Part shown: positions 35,551-45,737 of the stretch, piece after piece
Numbering within the stretch: the first letter of the stretch is position 1
Layout: each line of letters begins with the position of its first letter
DNA from: Moritella yayanosii
GTDB lineage: Bacteria; Pseudomonadota; Gammaproteobacteria; Enterobacterales; Moritellaceae
Assembly (NCBI RefSeq): GCF_900465055.1
Contig: NZ_LS483250.1
Coordinates: 1,054,001 to 1,118,000, forward strand
DNA length: 64,000 nt
Reading direction: 5' to 3'
Made by a program: the position numbers and the translations under genes
Notes under the pieces: generated by a model
Seen by the model: the letters and a program-made list of their open reading frames with translations, nothing else
Databases searched by the model: none
Told to the model about the DNA's origin: nothing

Positions 35551-36267
35551 CTACACCGCACGTTGTAGTAACATAGATTTAATATTACCGATTGCTTTTG
35601 TAGGATTTAGACCTTTAGGACACACGTTTACACAGTTCATAATACCGTGACAACGGAATACACTAAACGCATCGTCTAATTCTGATAAACGTTGTTCAGT
35701 TGCAGTGTCACGACTATCGATTAAGAAACGATAAGCCGCTAATAAGCCTGCAGGACCAACGAACTTGTCAGGGTTCCACCAGAATGATGGGCATGACGTT
35801 GAACAACATGCACATAAAATACACTCATACAGACCATCTAACTTCTCACGTTCTTCAGGAGATTGAAGGTGTTCGCGAACCGGTGGAATTGCACTATCAT
35901 CTGTAATTAAGAACGGTTTGATACGTGCGTAGTTATCATAAAACTGCGTCATATCAATCACGAGATCTCGGACCACTGGCAAACCAGGTAACGGTCGAAT
36001 TACAATCGTTTTGTTCATATTAAGATCAGATAAAGGTGTGATACACGCGAGGCCATTTTTGCCATTCATGTTAACACCATCAGAACCACATACACCCTCG
36101 CGGCAAGAACGACGGAAAGTTAATGTTGCATCTTTTTCTTTTAACAAGATAAGCGCATCAAGCACCATCATGTCTGAACCTTCAGGAATTTCTAGGCTCA
36201 TTTCTCGCATTTTTGGCTTGCTATCAACATCAGGGTTATAGCGGTAAATTGAAAATTTAACTTGCAT
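35551..36267 (-). CDS. sdhB: Succinate dehydrogenase iron-sulfur subunit
   Basis: 238 residues. The N-terminal 2Fe-2S plant-type domain has RRSCREGVCGSDG (about 54-66). The C-terminal domain has CILCACCSTSCP (4Fe-4S; about 148-159) and CHGIMNCVNVCPKGLNP. It passes electrons from SdhA flavin to the quinone site. Length equals E. coli SdhB. 15-bp gap to sdhA. Confidence 0.98.
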   Translation of the reverse strand: MQVKFSIYRYNPDVDSKPKMREMSLEIPEGSDMMVLDALILLKEKDATLTFRRSCREGVCGSDGVNMNGKNGLACITPLSDLNMNKTIVIRPLPGLPVVRDLVIDMTQFYDNYARIKPFLITDDSAIPPVREHLQSPEEREKLDGLYECILCACCSTSCPSFWWNPDKFVGPAGLLAAYRFLIDSRDTATEQRLSELDDAFSVFRCHGIMNCVNVCPKGLNPTKAIGNIKSMLLQRAV

Positions 36268-36282
36268 CTTGATCCCTTATGT

Positions 36283-38064
36283 TTAGTAAACGCGTGGTTT
36301 CGGCACAAAGTGCTTCAACTGTTCATCAGTTAACAAATTCGGTGAAAGATTCACTTCACGCGTTGTCATTTCTTCAGTTTCAGGTAAGTACAGTGAATGA
36401 CATAACCAATTCTCATCATCACGATCTGGATAATCAAAACGACTGTGCGCGCCACGGCTTTCGGTACGGAAATTAGCCGCATGTGCGGTTGCAAATGCAG
36501 TTTCCATCAGATTGTCGAGCTCTAGACATTCGATACGCTGGGTATTGAACTCTCTTGAGTTGTCATCTAAGCGTGCATTTTGTAAACGCTTACGAATCGC
36601 TCTAAGTTGCTCAAGACCTTCGGCCATTGACTCACCTTCACGGAATACTGAGAAGTTAAGTTGCATACATTGTTGTAGATCTTTACGGATTTGAACAGGG
36701 TCTTCACCTTCTTTGTTATTTTCCCAGCGATTTAAACGCTCAAGAGATGCATCAACGTTAGCGTCTGTTGCTTCAGTGGGCTCTGGGATTGTATCAAGCA
36801 CTTTACCTAAATAGTTACCTGCAGCACGACCAAATACAACCAGATCAAGCAATGAGTTACCACCTAAACGATTGGCTCCATGTACAGATACGCAAGCTAT
36901 TTCACCAACAGCAAATAGACCGGCAACAACTTCCATGCTGCCATCTTCTTTGCGTGTTAATACTTCGCCATTAATATTTGCAGGTAAACCACCCATCATA
37001 TAGTGACAAGTCGGAATAACAGGAATTGGTTCTTTAACTGGATCTACGTGGGCGAATGTACGTGATAATTCACAAATACCCGGTAAACGAGATTCAAGTA
37101 CGTCTTCACCTAAGTGATCAAGTTTAAGTTTTAGATGCGGACCCCAAGGACCATCACACGCACGACCTTCACGTATTTCAGTCATCATTGCACGAGCAAC
37201 TACGTCTCGACTAGCAAGATCTTTCGCGTTAGGCGCATAACGTTCCATGAAACGTTCACCATCTTTATTTAGAAGATAACCACCTTCACCACGACAACCT
37301 TCAGTTACCAACACACCTGCGCCAGCAATACCCGTAGGGTGGAACTGCCACATTTCCATGTCTTGTACTGGAATACCTGCACGAATCGCCATACCAATAC
37401 CGTCACCCGTATTAATGTGTGCATTCGTTGTTGAAGAATAGATACGGCCAGCGCCACCCGTTGCAAATACCGTTGCTTTGGTTTTGAAGTAGCAGATTTC
37501 GCCAGTTTCAATATCAATTGCAGTACAACCAGTGATAATACCTTCGTCATTTTTAACGAGGTCTAACGCATACCATTCAGAAAATACTTTGGTTTCGTTT
37601 TTAATATTTTGCTGATACAACAAATGTAATAACGCATGACCGGTACGGTCAGCTGCAGCCGCTGTACGAGCCGCCTGTGCGCCACCGTATTCTAATGACT
37701 GGCCACCAAATGGGCGTTGGTAAATAGTACCATCTTCAAAACGAGAGAATGGCAGACCCATATGCTCAAGTTCTAAAATGGCTTCAGGACCCGTTTTACA
37801 CATAAATTCGATAGCGTCTTGGTCTCCGATATAATCAGAGCCTTTAACAGTATCGTACATGTGCCATCTCCAATCATCTTCATGTGAATTACCTAACGCT
37901 ACGGTAATACCACCTTGAGCAGATACCGTATGTGAACGTGTTGGAAAAACTTTTGATAAAAGTGCACAACTTTTACCTGATTTAGATATTGATAGCGCAG
38001 CACGCATACCAGCACCACCGGCACCAATTACTACTGCATCAAATTCGCGAACTGGAATACTCAC
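36283..38064 (-). CDS. sdhA: Succinate dehydrogenase flavoprotein subunit
   Basis: 593 residues. The FAD-binding fold [14 protein letters not shown] (about 12-25) is followed by SHTVSAQGG with the histidine that covalently binds [14 protein letters not shown] and the catalytic arginine region [16 protein letters not shown]. It ends in a capping domain. It starts immediately after the sdhD stop. The length and presence of sdhC/sdhD favour succinate dehydrogenase over fumarate reductase. Confidence 0.98.
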   Translation of the reverse strand: MSIPVREFDAVVIGAGGAGMRAALSISKSGKSCALLSKVFPTRSHTVSAQGGITVALGNSHEDDWRWHMYDTVKGSDYIGDQDAIEFMCKTGPEAILELEHMGLPFSRFEDGTIYQRPFGGQSLEYGGAQAARTAAAADRTGHALLHLLYQQNIKNETKVFSEWYALDLVKNDEGIITGCTAIDIETGEICYFKTKATVFATGGAGRIYSSTTNAHINTGDGIGMAIRAGIPVQDMEMWQFHPTGIAGAGVLVTEGCRGEGGYLLNKDGERFMERYAPNAKDLASRDVVARAMMTEIREGRACDGPWGPHLKLKLDHLGEDVLESRLPGICELSRTFAHVDPVKEPIPVIPTCHYMMGGLPANINGEVLTRKEDGSMEVVAGLFAVGEIACVSVHGANRLGGNSLLDLVVFGRAAGNYLGKVLDTIPEPTEATDANVDASLERLNRWENNKEGEDPVQIRKDLQQCMQLNFSVFREGESMAEGLEQLRAIRKRLQNARLDDNSREFNTQRIECLELDNLMETAFATAHAANFRTESRGAHSRFDYPDRDDENWLCHSLYLPETEEMTTREVNLSPNLLTDEQLKHFVPKPRVY

Positions 38065-38409
38065 TTATAACCCCCAAAGAGTAACAAAACCAACAAGCGC
38101 ATAAATAAATGCGATGGTCGTTAAAATAAACTGTAATGCACCACGTAAACCGGTTGGTTTAACATAGTCAGTTAATACCTGCCACACACCAATCCACGCA
38201 TGGATGACGATTGCGATAAGGGTAAGAAGAGTGAATACTTTATTGCCAGTACTTGCAAAAAAATCAGACCAGACTTGATAAGTAAGGTCGTTAAATGCAA
38301 CGAAACCAACAAAATAAAATGTATAAAGTGCCATGATGATAGCAGTTGCACGGATCATGATAAAATCATGAGTACCACTACGACCATAGCTTGCTGCGTT
38401 AGTTACCAT
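38065..38409 (-). CDS. sdhD: Succinate dehydrogenase membrane anchor SdhD
   Basis: 114 residues with three transmembrane helices (about 17-37, 55-78, 90-112). Contains RATAIIMALYTFYFVGF and the haem-region IVIHAWIGVWQVLTDY with the axial/near-haem His. It overlaps sdhC by 7 nt and abuts sdhA. Confidence 0.95.
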   Translation of the reverse strand: MVTNAASYGRSGTHDFIMIRATAIIMALYTFYFVGFVAFNDLTYQVWSDFFASTGNKVFTLLTLIAIVIHAWIGVWQVLTDYVKPTGLRGALQFILTTIAFIYALVGFVTLWGL

Positions 38410-38789
38410 ACCATTATCCCCGCTAGGATTGATAAAACAGCGGTTGCAACAAAAGATACTTTCGCACTTAATGCACCCGATTCAAGTTCTTCGAAATAGC
38501 CCATATCCATCAATAAATGACGGATACCACCTACAATATGATATGCAAGTGCGGTTAGGATTCCCCAAAGAATGAACGCACCAAAGAAACCAGACACAAT
38601 TTCTTGTGCATTTTGGAAACCTTGCTCAGAGGATAACGATTCTGCCAGTAACCATAGCAGGATACCCACAGCAAATAGCATTATTACACCTGATATTCGG
38701 TGTAGGATCGATGCGATTGCTGCAATTGGCATGCTAATAGTCCGCAGATCTAAATTTACAGGTCTTTGCTTTTTCACGATATTGCTCAC
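38403..38789 (-). CDS. sdhC: Succinate dehydrogenase cytochrome b556 subunit
   Basis: 128 residues with three transmembrane helices. The quinone/haem motif SILHRISGVIMLF (about 26-38) and YHIVGGIRHLLMDMG with the haem-ligand histidine are present. First gene of the sdhCDAB-sucABCD operon, divergent from gltA. Confidence 0.96.
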   Translation of the reverse strand: MSNIVKKQRPVNLDLRTISMPIAAIASILHRISGVIMLFAVGILLWLLAESLSSEQGFQNAQEIVSGFFGAFILWGILTALAYHIVGGIRHLLMDMGYFEELESGALSAKVSFVATAVLSILAGIMVW

Positions 38790-38818
38790 TCAGCTCCATT
38801 GAGCATAATAATTATTAT

Positions 38819-38834
38819 ATTGACACAGATCACA
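38819..38834. promoter_or_regulatory. CRP-like site upstream of sdhC
   Basis: ATTGACACAGATCACA has one perfect TCACA half and a 3-of-5 opposite half against TGTGA-N6-TCACA. It lies 30 bp before the sdhC start. CRP control of sdh is known in enterics. The weak left half keeps confidence low. Confidence 0.3.
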
Positions 38835-39015
38835 GAATTATATTATTTTCATAATAGATTACTTTCAAATGAAATCCCTTGTTTGTTTTTTGTTCTGAAT
38901 GCAAATAAAACAATAATTATAAGCACTTACATAACAAGAACAAAATTAAAACAAGGACTCTTGATCCGTCAATAAGTATACCTATATCACAATTTATTTA
39001 CAATTATAAAAGCCC

Positions 39016-39056
39016 TCATGGCAACATTTAGCTTCCATCATGGCAACATTTAGCTT
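39016..39056. repeat. Two 19-bp direct repeats in the sdhC-gltA control region
   Basis: TCATGGCAACATTTAGCTT occurs exactly twice (39016-39034 and 39038-39056), a 22-bp period or about two helical turns. It lies 141 bp before gltA and 227 bp before sdhC. It could be a tandem operator or a small duplication. Confidence 0.8.
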
Positions 39057-39114
39057 GAAATTGAAACGTACGTTAACCTTTTTGGTGTTTTTATTTGATT
39101 ATTTTGTAACAAAA

Positions 39115-39143
39115 TTGACATTCGTAATTATTAAAGGTAGCTT
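39115..39143 (+). promoter_or_regulatory. Putative gltA promoter
   Basis: A perfect TTGACA (39115-39120), then 17 bp and TAGCTT (39138-39143), a weak -10. This would give a leader of about 50 nt to gltA. The perfect -35 is the main support. Confidence 0.35.
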
Positions 39144-39196
39144 TAGTTTCGATTTCATGAAGAAATCTAATTATAAATAAGCAAAGGAGACGTGCT

Positions 39197-40486
39197 ATGG
39201 CTAATCTAAAGGCCACGTTAAACCTACCCGGCCAAGAGCCAGTTGAACTTCCGATTTTATCTGGTACAGCTGGTCACGATGTTATCGACATCCGTACCCT
39301 AGGTAGTACAGGATATTTCACCCATGATCCAGGTTTTATGGCAACGTCATCGTGTGAGTCTAAAATCACTTATATTGACGGTGAAGAAGGTATCCTACTA
39401 CATCGCGGTTACGCTATTGATGATTTAGCGTTCAATGCCGAATATTTAGAAGTTTGTTATATTATTCTTTATGGTGATGCACCATCTAAAGAACAATATG
39501 CACAATTCAAAGCGACAGTGCATAAACACACTATGGTGCATGAGCAATTTGCATCTTTCTTTAAAGGTTTCCGCCGCGACTCTCATCCAATGGCGATCCT
39601 TTGTGGTGTGTCAGGCGCACTTGCAGCTTTCTATCATGATTCGCTAGATGTGACTAATCAACGTCACCGAGAAATTTCGGCATTCCGTTTATTATCTAAA
39701 ATGCCGACAATTGCTGCCATGTGTTACAAATATTCAATCGGGCAACCTTTTGTATACCCTGACAACAGCCTTTCATACGCTGGTAACTTCCTTAAAATGA
39801 TGTTCTCTGTACCGTGTGAAGATTATGTAGTTAATCCTGTTATAGAAAAAGCAATGGACCGTATCTTTACGCTACATGCAGATCATGAACAAAATGCATC
39901 TACATCAACAGTTCGACTTGCTGGTTCGTCAGGTGCTAACCCATTTGCATGTATCGCAGCGGGTATTGCATCACTATGGGGTCCTGCTCACGGTGGTGCA
40001 AATGAAGCTTGCCTAACTATGCTTCTAGAGATCGGTACAGTTGATCGTATTCCTGAGTTTATCGCTCGAGCGAAAGACAAAGAAGACCCGTTCCGTCTAA
40101 TGGGCTTTGGTCATCGTGTTTATAAGAGTAAAGATCCACGAGCTACAGTGATGCGTCAGAGTTGCCACGAAGTACTAAAAGAGCTAAACACTAATGATCC
40201 ACTATTAGATGTAGCGATGGAACTAGAGCGTATTGCGCTTGAAGACCCTTACTTTATCGAGAAGAAACTATATCCAAATGTAGATTTCTACTCAGGTATT
40301 ACATTACGTGCTATTGGTATCCCTGTTTCTATGTTCACGGTTATTTTTGCATTAGGCCGTACTGTAGGTTGGATTGCTCATTGGAACGAAATGTTAAGTC
40401 AACCAGGACAAAAAATTAGTCGTCCTCGTCAGTTATATACTGGTGAAGCACACCGTCCATTTATAAAAATTGACGATAGAGATTAG
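39197..40486 (+). CDS. gltA: Citrate synthase (type II)
   Basis: A 429-residue enzyme that condenses acetyl-CoA and oxaloacetate. Active-site signatures: [30 protein letters not shown] (His near 265) and [14 protein letters not shown] (His near 306), plus the catalytic Asp in NVDFYSGI. The N-terminal domain ([34 protein letters not shown]) marks the NADH-regulated hexameric type of gammaproteobacteria. AAGGAG lies 8 nt before the ATG. Confidence 0.98.
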   Translation: MANLKATLNLPGQEPVELPILSGTAGHDVIDIRTLGSTGYFTHDPGFMATSSCESKITYIDGEEGILLHRGYAIDDLAFNAEYLEVCYIILYGDAPSKEQYAQFKATVHKHTMVHEQFASFFKGFRRDSHPMAILCGVSGALAAFYHDSLDVTNQRHREISAFRLLSKMPTIAAMCYKYSIGQPFVYPDNSLSYAGNFLKMMFSVPCEDYVVNPVIEKAMDRIFTLHADHEQNASTSTVRLAGSSGANPFACIAAGIASLWGPAHGGANEACLTMLLEIGTVDRIPEFIARAKDKEDPFRLMGFGHRVYKSKDPRATVMRQSCHEVLKELNTNDPLLDVAMELERIALEDPYFIEKKLYPNVDFYSGITLRAIGIPVSMFTVIFALGRTVGWIAHWNEMLSQPGQKISRPRQLYTGEAHRPFIKIDDRD

Positions 40487-40497
40487 TCTAAACGTTA

Positions 40498-40527
40498 GTT
40501 ACTAGGCTTAGTTACAAGCCTAGTAAC
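40498..40527 (+). terminator. First hairpin after gltA
   Basis: GTTACTAGGCTT and AAGCCTAGTAAC form a perfect 12-bp stem with a 6-nt loop, 11 bp after the stop. No U-tract; it may protect the 3' end or pause polymerase before the next hairpin. Confidence 0.5.
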
Positions 40528-40536
40528 GAGTTAAAC

Positions 40537-40570
40537 AAAAAGGCTTCTGATTTATATCAGAAGCCTTTTT
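40537..40570 (+). terminator. gltA rho-independent terminator
   Basis: AAAAAGGCTTCTGA and its exact complement form a 14-bp stem with a 6-nt loop; the 3' arm ends in TTTTT and is followed by TATC. Confidence 0.9.
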
Positions 40571-40734
40571 TATCTCTAGGCGACTGTCTTAAACGCAGAA
40601 AATCGAATTAATTTATTCAAGAACAGAGAAAGCGCTATACCCTAGCCACGCAAGTAGACAAATAGAAAACCAAAAGAGAGGATGTTCAAAGCATGAAGTC
40701 GAGAATTTAGTTATTCTAAATCAAGACTTCATAA

Positions 40735-41142
40735 CGCCGAAGATGCCTTCGTGCGGTTTGCAATAAAAACTGCAGCACATTTGGCTGTTCAACAAGCAAT
40801 GCTTCCAATTCATTAAAATCAATAATATAGAGCAAGCAATCTTCTTCAACACGTCAACTTATTTGTAACGCTTCGCTATCAAGCCGACATAACACACTGC
40901 ATAAATCACCTTCAGAAAACTTACCCTGCAACTCATCTCTTTCATTGTAATAAACAAGTACCTCTTTTTTAACGATATACAGCATGACTTGGTCGTTATT
41001 ATGCGCATCTAAAATAGTGTCATTACGGTAAATAACCAATTGAAGCGCGTTTGGCAATAAGGTGGCAATCCTGAGCATTTAGTAAATTAAAAGGCGGCAT
41101 GACTTTAATAAAATCAACAATATCATTTAACGCTGCATTCAT
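40735..41142 (-). pseudogene. Remnant of a cyclic-nucleotide/CBS (DUF294-like) signalling gene
   Basis: From ATG 41142 with a GGGAG site, one frame reads MNAALNDIVDFIKVMPPF ... AKRASIGYLP and then hits a stop. The sequence continues in another frame with NDTILDAHNNDQVMLYIV ... GKFSEGDLCSVL, meets an in-frame TGA near 40854, and continues RVEEDCLLYIIDFNELEALL to TARRHLR. Put together, these are the cNMP-binding N-terminal domain of the DUF294 protein family; the CBS and nucleotidyltransferase domains are gone. A frameshift, a stop and a 3' deletion make it a pseudogene. The next 41422 remnant is its usual neighbour. About 160 bp to the gltA terminator hold nothing else I recognise. Confidence 0.75.
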
Positions 41143-41421
41143 ATGGTCTCCCTGGCCTGCTAATTATCGGTATTGGTTCGTTCGTTACTTACTTAATATT
41201 TGAATATAGTGTTCAGTTTTAACCCATCTACCTCTAAAACGCCAACGCCAATATATAGACGAAAGTTGTATAGGGTTATTTTTTAAAGATTGCTAGATTT
41301 ACAACATGCTAATGCGAGCACCGACAATTTGTCATTCAAGTTAAGGACAACTTATTAAGGTGATCAATCACTATCTAATGTTACTTATTAAGATTTAATC
41401 GTTTTTTTTGGGAGAAAGGAT

Positions 41422-41697
41422 ATGGAACAAGAAAACGCCGATTGGATGAGTGCTGCGTCATTCTTATCAATGGCCAAATGAAGGGTGTGGGTTTATTCCG
41501 TACTTGGTGGTGGTAGTGGTGTGTATCTACTCGATAAAATCGATATGGTTGTTACCGACTTGGGTTTAAATAATATACCACTGACAACATGGGTGGCACG
41601 TTTTAATCTCATGAACACAATTGAGCCAACGGCTGGACAATCGCTCGAATATGAGAAACGTCCACAATGGTTTAAAGACTGGGAGAAAACTGGTTGA
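41422..41697 (+). pseudogene. Remnant of a sodium/solute (acetate-type) symporter gene
   Basis: Starts MEQENADWMSAASFLSMA, the conserved N-terminal region of large SSS-family symporters. Another frame then reads GQMKGVG. The original frame resumes after a TGA with a short non-matching stretch, LLDKIDMVVTDLGL, and NLMNTIEPTAGQSLEYEKR plus PQWFKDWEKTG, all internal segments of the same symporter family (relatives read RLNLMDTIEPAPGQ and WFKNWEKTG). It ends there with TGA TAA. Several internal deletions, a frameshift and a stop show decay. It retains a good ribosome-binding site (GGAGAAAGG), so the start was once translated. Confidence 0.8.
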
Positions 41698-41770
41698 TAA
41701 TCTGCGCTTCCCGCGTGGTTCTGGTACAGCATCAGACCATTAAACTCTAACATTATAAAATTAACGTAAT

Positions 41771-41803
41771 AAAAATGCCGTTCAGATATGAATGGCATTT
41801 TTG
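41771..41803. terminator. Bidirectional hairpin terminator near kdsB
   Basis: AAAAATGCCGTTCA and TGAATGGCATTTTT form a 14-bp stem with one G-U pair and a 4-nt loop. It has A/T tails on both sides, so it can end kdsB (minus, 85 bp away) and the old symporter transcript (plus). Confidence 0.8.
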
Positions 41804-41887
41804 TATATACACTGTTAAATTCCAGCGGGTATTACCCACAAATAACAATAAAACTAGTTAGCTACAAGACTATTATACGATTATAGC

Positions 41888-42646
41888 TTACTGTGCACTC
41901 ACAATATTACGTACAACATCAAGGTCTTCTGGTGTATCAACACCTGCGGCGGGTACTTCAAGCGCTTCTGCAACATGAATTTTCTCACCATGCCAAAGTA
42001 CACGTAACTGCTCTAATGATTCTATTTTTTCAAGTTCAGTTTCTGCCCACTGCACGTAATCACGAATAAAACCAGCACGGTAAGCGTAGATACCAATATG
42101 ACGTTGATAAACTGGCTTAATCTCTGTCACCGGCTCGTGCATAAAGTTATCACGATGATAGGGGATCGGCGCACGACTGAAATACAGAGCATAACCTTGC
42201 TTATCCGTCACCACTTTTACCGTATTCGGATTAAAGACGTCTTCGACATCGGTAATAGCAACAGACAAGGTCGCCATCCGCGCTTCGCTTTGTTTTCCTA
42301 GGTTAGTTGCTACTTGCTCAATAATACGTGGAGGTATAAGCGGTTCATCACCTTGAACATTGACAATAATATCATCATCATTAAAGCCTAACTTACTGCA
42401 TACTTCAGCTAAACGTTCGGTACCTGAGTTATGTGTAGGTGACGTCATACACACTTCATAACCTAATGCTGTTACCGCTTGTTCAATACGCACATCATCA
42501 GTAGCAACAACAACACGTGAAGCACCACTTTGCAAAGCTTGCTCGGCAACGCGTTGGATCATTGTTTTACCACATATATCAACTAGCGGCTTACCCGGTA
42601 AGCGACTTGATTGATAACGCGATGGGATGATAACGATAAAACTCAT
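41888..42646 (-). CDS. kdsB: 3-deoxy-manno-octulosonate cytidylyltransferase
   Basis: 252 residues. Activates KDO with CTP for lipopolysaccharide inner core synthesis. [14 protein letters not shown] (8-21) is the nucleotide-binding signature; [18 protein letters not shown] and [10 protein letters not shown] are family blocks. It overlaps ycaR by 4 nt, at the end of msbA-lpxK-ycaR-kdsB. Confidence 0.98.
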   Translation of the reverse strand: MSFIVIIPSRYQSSRLPGKPLVDICGKTMIQRVAEQALQSGASRVVVATDDVRIEQAVTALGYEVCMTSPTHNSGTERLAEVCSKLGFNDDDIIVNVQGDEPLIPPRIIEQVATNLGKQSEARMATLSVAITDVEDVFNPNTVKVVTDKQGYALYFSRAPIPYHRDNFMHEPVTEIKPVYQRHIGIYAYRAGFIRDYVQWAETELEKIESLEQLRVLWHGEKIHVAEALEVPAAGVDTPEDLDVVRNIVSAQ

Positions 42647-42831
42647 TTAGCTAACTCTTCTGAGGTTAACTGACGTGCTTTAACTTCAATTAATACAGGG
42701 ATACCTTCCGTGATTGGGTAAGCAAGACGGTCCGCATTACAGATAAGTTCGTTATTGCTTTTGTCAAAATGTAATTTACCTTTACATACAGGACAAGCAA
42801 TAATTTCAAGTAAGTTATGATCCAGAGTCAT
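42643..42831 (-). CDS. ycaR: Trm112-family small protein YcaR
   Basis: A 62-residue zinc-ribbon-like protein: [13 protein letters not shown] has one Cxx[21 protein letters not shown] is the rest of the family core. Function is not established in bacteria; it is always near lpxK-kdsB in this group. It overlaps lpxK by 17 nt and kdsB by 4 nt. Confidence 0.92.
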   Translation of the reverse strand: MTLDHNLLEIIACPVCKGKLHFDKSNNELICNADRLAYPITEGIPVLIEVKARQLTSEELAK

Positions 42832-43807
42832 GGGTTAATTCCTTTAATTTTAATAATAACTGCGGTAAAAAATCGCTATCTAAACTTGCGTTTACCGGTA
42901 AATAATACCAATTATCCTGAGCAAAAGATTGACACTTAACAGCATCTTTTTCGGTCATAATAACGGTTCGACCTGCTGCAAACTGTTCAATTTCAGCGGC
43001 AGTAAAAGCATGATGATCAGGAAATGAAAGATGTTCTTCAATCACATAATCGTGTTGTGCTAACGTAGTATAAAAACGCTGCGGATTACCAATACCGGCG
43101 ATTGCAACCATCGATATAGACTGATCCGCTACCGCCACTGCATTATTTGTTACTTTACGTAATGGCGCAGCCACTAATAACATATTGAGCTCACCAGCCA
43201 AACCGTTACCACCATTACAGATCACAAAATCAGCCGTATCTAAACGCCACGGACCTTCGCGTAACGGTCCCATCGGTAATAAATGACCATTACCAAGCCG
43301 GCGTTTTCCATCGATGACGATTAATTCGATGTCTCGTTGCATGGCATAATGTTGCAAGCCGTCATCAGTAATAATAATGTCCACATCGAAATGGGCTAAT
43401 AAGTGCGCCGCAGCATCAGTACGCACAGGACTAATAACTAATGGGCATCGAGTACGTTGCTGCAACATGAATGGTTCATCTCCACTATGCGCAACAGGTG
43501 AATCCGAATTAACAATATAGGGATATTGCGGCGCTTTCGAGCCATAACCCCGACTAATAACACCGGGTTTATAGCCAGCCGCCGTCAATTGCTCACACAA
43601 ATATACAACCAGCGGCGTCTTCCCCGTACCACCAACCGTAATATTACCAACCACAATAGTCGGCACGCTTGGTTTTATACTGGCTTTAATACCCGATTTA
43701 AATAGTGCCCGACGACAGCCAGTGATAACTGCAAAAGTGATACTAAGCGGTGCCAGTAACCATTTTGACCAATGGTTACCATACCAAATATCCTCTTCTA
43801 TGTTCAC
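42815..43807 (-). CDS. lpxK: Tetraacyldisaccharide 4'-kinase
   Basis: 330 residues. Phosphorylates the lipid A disaccharide at the inner membrane. N-terminal membrane-associating stretch ([18 protein letters not shown]), P-loop [15 protein letters not shown] (about 52-66), SRGYGS and [19 protein letters not shown] are diagnostic. It follows msbA by 8 bp and overlaps ycaR. Confidence 0.97.
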   Translation of the reverse strand: MNIEEDIWYGNHWSKWLLAPLSITFAVITGCRRALFKSGIKASIKPSVPTIVVGNITVGGTGKTPLVVYLCEQLTAAGYKPGVISRGYGSKAPQYPYIVNSDSPVAHSGDEPFMLQQRTRCPLVISPVRTDAAAHLLAHFDVDIIITDDGLQHYAMQRDIELIVIDGKRRLGNGHLLPMGPLREGPWRLDTADFVICNGGNGLAGELNMLLVAAPLRKVTNNAVAVADQSISMVAIAGIGNPQRFYTTLAQHDYVIEEHLSFPDHHAFTAAEIEQFAAGRTVIMTEKDAVKCQSFAQDNWYYLPVNASLDSDFLPQLLLKLKELTHDSGS

Positions 43808-43815
43808 GTATAGAC

Positions 43816-45594
43816 CTATTTCCCACCAAGTTGTAAGCGATGAAGTTGAGCATAATGCTCACCTTTAGCAAGTAACTCGGTATGTGTACCACTTTCAACA
43901 ATCGCGCCTGCTTCAATAACCAAAATACGGTCTGCCGCTTCAATTGTTGATAGGCGATGTGCAATCACTAATGACGTTCTATCTTTTTGTAATTCTTCAA
44001 GGGCTTGCTGTACTTTATGTTCTGACTCCGCGTCCAATGCAGAAGTCGCTTCATCAAGAATTAAAATAGGTGCATCTTGTAATAACGCACGAGCGATAGC
44101 AATACGCTGGCGTTGCCCACCCGATAGCATTGAACCATTTTCACCGACAATCGTATCAAAACCATTATCAAACGCTTCAATAAACTCTAACGCATTGGCT
44201 TTGGTGGCCGCGGCAATAATTTCCTCACGCGTCACCTCATTCATTCGACCATAGGCAATATTCGCCGCAACGGTATCATTAAATAAGTGCACGTGTTGTG
44301 AAACCAGTGCAATCTGACTACGTAACGATTTCAATTCATAATCGTGAATGGCGATATCATCAATACTGATCTGGCCTTTTTCAATTTCGTAAAAACGGGT
44401 GATCAAGCTGGCCAATGTAGATTTACCGCTACCCGAACGGCCGACTAATGCGATCATCTCACCTGGTTGCGCGGTAAAATTCATATTTTCAATTAATCGC
44501 TTGGTCGCTGTCGGATAAGTAAAATCCACATTGGTGAATGAGATCTTACCTTTGACACGTTTCGGTTTATACGTACCCTTATTCTTCTCGATATCAAGGT
44601 CAAGAATATCAAATAAACTATTACATGCTGCAATGGCTTTTTGTATTTCTGAGTTAATATTGGTGATGTCACGTAATGGACGTAATAACGCCATCATTGA
44701 ACCAACGATTGCCACAAATTTACCCGGTGTTAATTCTGCACGAATAGAATCAAACGAGGCAAGATATAACACCACACCCAACGCAAATGACGCCACGATC
44801 TGTACCAGTGCATTACTGGCCGCCGTTGTGGTCGCCATTTTCATTTGCTGTTGGCGGATATGATTAGTCACAGTACCAAAACGTTTACGTTCGGTTTCAT
44901 GACCGGCAAACATCAAAACATCTTTTTGACCATGTAACATTTGTTGTGCTGTTGAAGATACATTACCCATCGCTTGTTGCAAACGACGACTGATAACCCG
45001 GAAACGACGGCTAACTACGTTAACAATGATACCAACCACAGGTGCAATAAAGAGTAATACTATTGATAACTGCCAGCTTTGGTAGAACATCCAAATTAAC
45101 AAACCAAGAATAAATGCACCACTACGAAATATATTAACCATTGACTTAGATGCGGCACCCGACACTTGAGTCGAATCATAAATAATCTTTGATACTAATT
45201 CACCCGATGGTGTCTTATCAAAAAAACTCACTGGTAAATGCATCAAATGATCAAATAACTCACGTTGCAAGCGCATCACAACTGTATTACCCACCTTGGC
45301 CATGCAATAACTTGAAGAAAATGAAGCTAAACCACGTAAACAAACCATACCCACAACAAAGAGTGGCATCCATTTTAAAAATTCTGAAGTTTCGGCATTA
45401 AAGCCTTCATCGACAAGGGGTTGTAAAATATTTAATAATGTCGCATCGACCATGCCATAACCAAGCATAGCTACCACACCAAAAAATAAGGTTGTTTTTA
45501 AATCGAGAACATAAGTTAAAAATCGCTTAACCGTTTGCCAAGCTGTACGCTGTTGGTCCATGAAAACCGTCTTGTTATTGAGATAGACGGACAT
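43816..45594 (-). CDS. msbA: Lipid A export ABC transporter MsbA
   Basis: A half-transporter that flips lipid A-core across the inner membrane. The six-helix membrane domain is followed by an ATPase with Walker A GRSGSGKST, signature LSGGQRQRIAIARALL, Walker B ILILDEATSALD and the H-loop IAHRLST. I use ATG 45594 because AGG lies 6 nt upstream. ATG 45642 (longer) and ATG 45561 (closer to the usual N-terminus, WQTVKRFL) remain possible. First gene of the lipid A/KDO operon. Confidence 0.95.
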   Translation of the reverse strand: MSVYLNNKTVFMDQQRTAWQTVKRFLTYVLDLKTTLFFGVVAMLGYGMVDATLLNILQPLVDEGFNAETSEFLKWMPLFVVGMVCLRGLASFSSSYCMAKVGNTVVMRLQRELFDHLMHLPVSFFDKTPSGELVSKIIYDSTQVSGAASKSMVNIFRSGAFILGLLIWMFYQSWQLSIVLLFIAPVVGIIVNVVSRRFRVISRRLQQAMGNVSSTAQQMLHGQKDVLMFAGHETERKRFGTVTNHIRQQQMKMATTTAASNALVQIVASFALGVVLYLASFDSIRAELTPGKFVAIVGSMMALLRPLRDITNINSEIQKAIAACNSLFDILDLDIEKNKGTYKPKRVKGKISFTNVDFTYPTATKRLIENMNFTAQPGEMIALVGRSGSGKSTLASLITRFYEIEKGQISIDDIAIHDYELKSLRSQIALVSQHVHLFNDTVAANIAYGRMNEVTREEIIAAATKANALEFIEAFDNGFDTIVGENGSMLSGGQRQRIAIARALLQDAPILILDEATSALDAESEHKVQQALEELQKDRTSLVIAHRLSTIEAADRILVIEAGAIVESGTHTELLAKGEHYAQLHRLQLGGK

Positions 45595-45671
45595 TTTAAA
45601 CCTAGGTGAGCTAAAACACCAAACTTTAAAGCATATATCCAACGAATAACTGTTTTTTAACCAGTTTAATG

Positions 45672-45703
45672 AAAAAGGGCTAACCCAAATGGATTAACCC
45701 TTT
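45672..45703 (-). terminator. Terminator of the MMPL transporter gene
   Basis: On the minus strand AAAAGGGTTAATCC, an ATTT loop and GGGTTAGCCCTTTT make a 14-bp stem with two G-U pairs, ending in TTTTTCATT. On the plus strand the same positions would be C-A mismatches, so it works in the minus direction. Confidence 0.75.
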
Positions 45704-45737
45704 TAATGACAGCCATGTTAGTTAATAATGCATCATG

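Noticed and set aside
40581-40734. Possible gene or exonuclease remnant between the gltA terminator and the DUF294-like remnant
   Set aside because: No convincing protein match in any frame; only an imperfect inverted repeat near 40699-40734.
41479-41481. In-frame TGA in the symporter-like frame as a selenocysteine codon
   Set aside because: The reading frame is broken by deletions and a frameshift around it and no selenocysteine hairpin is seen; it is a decayed gene.
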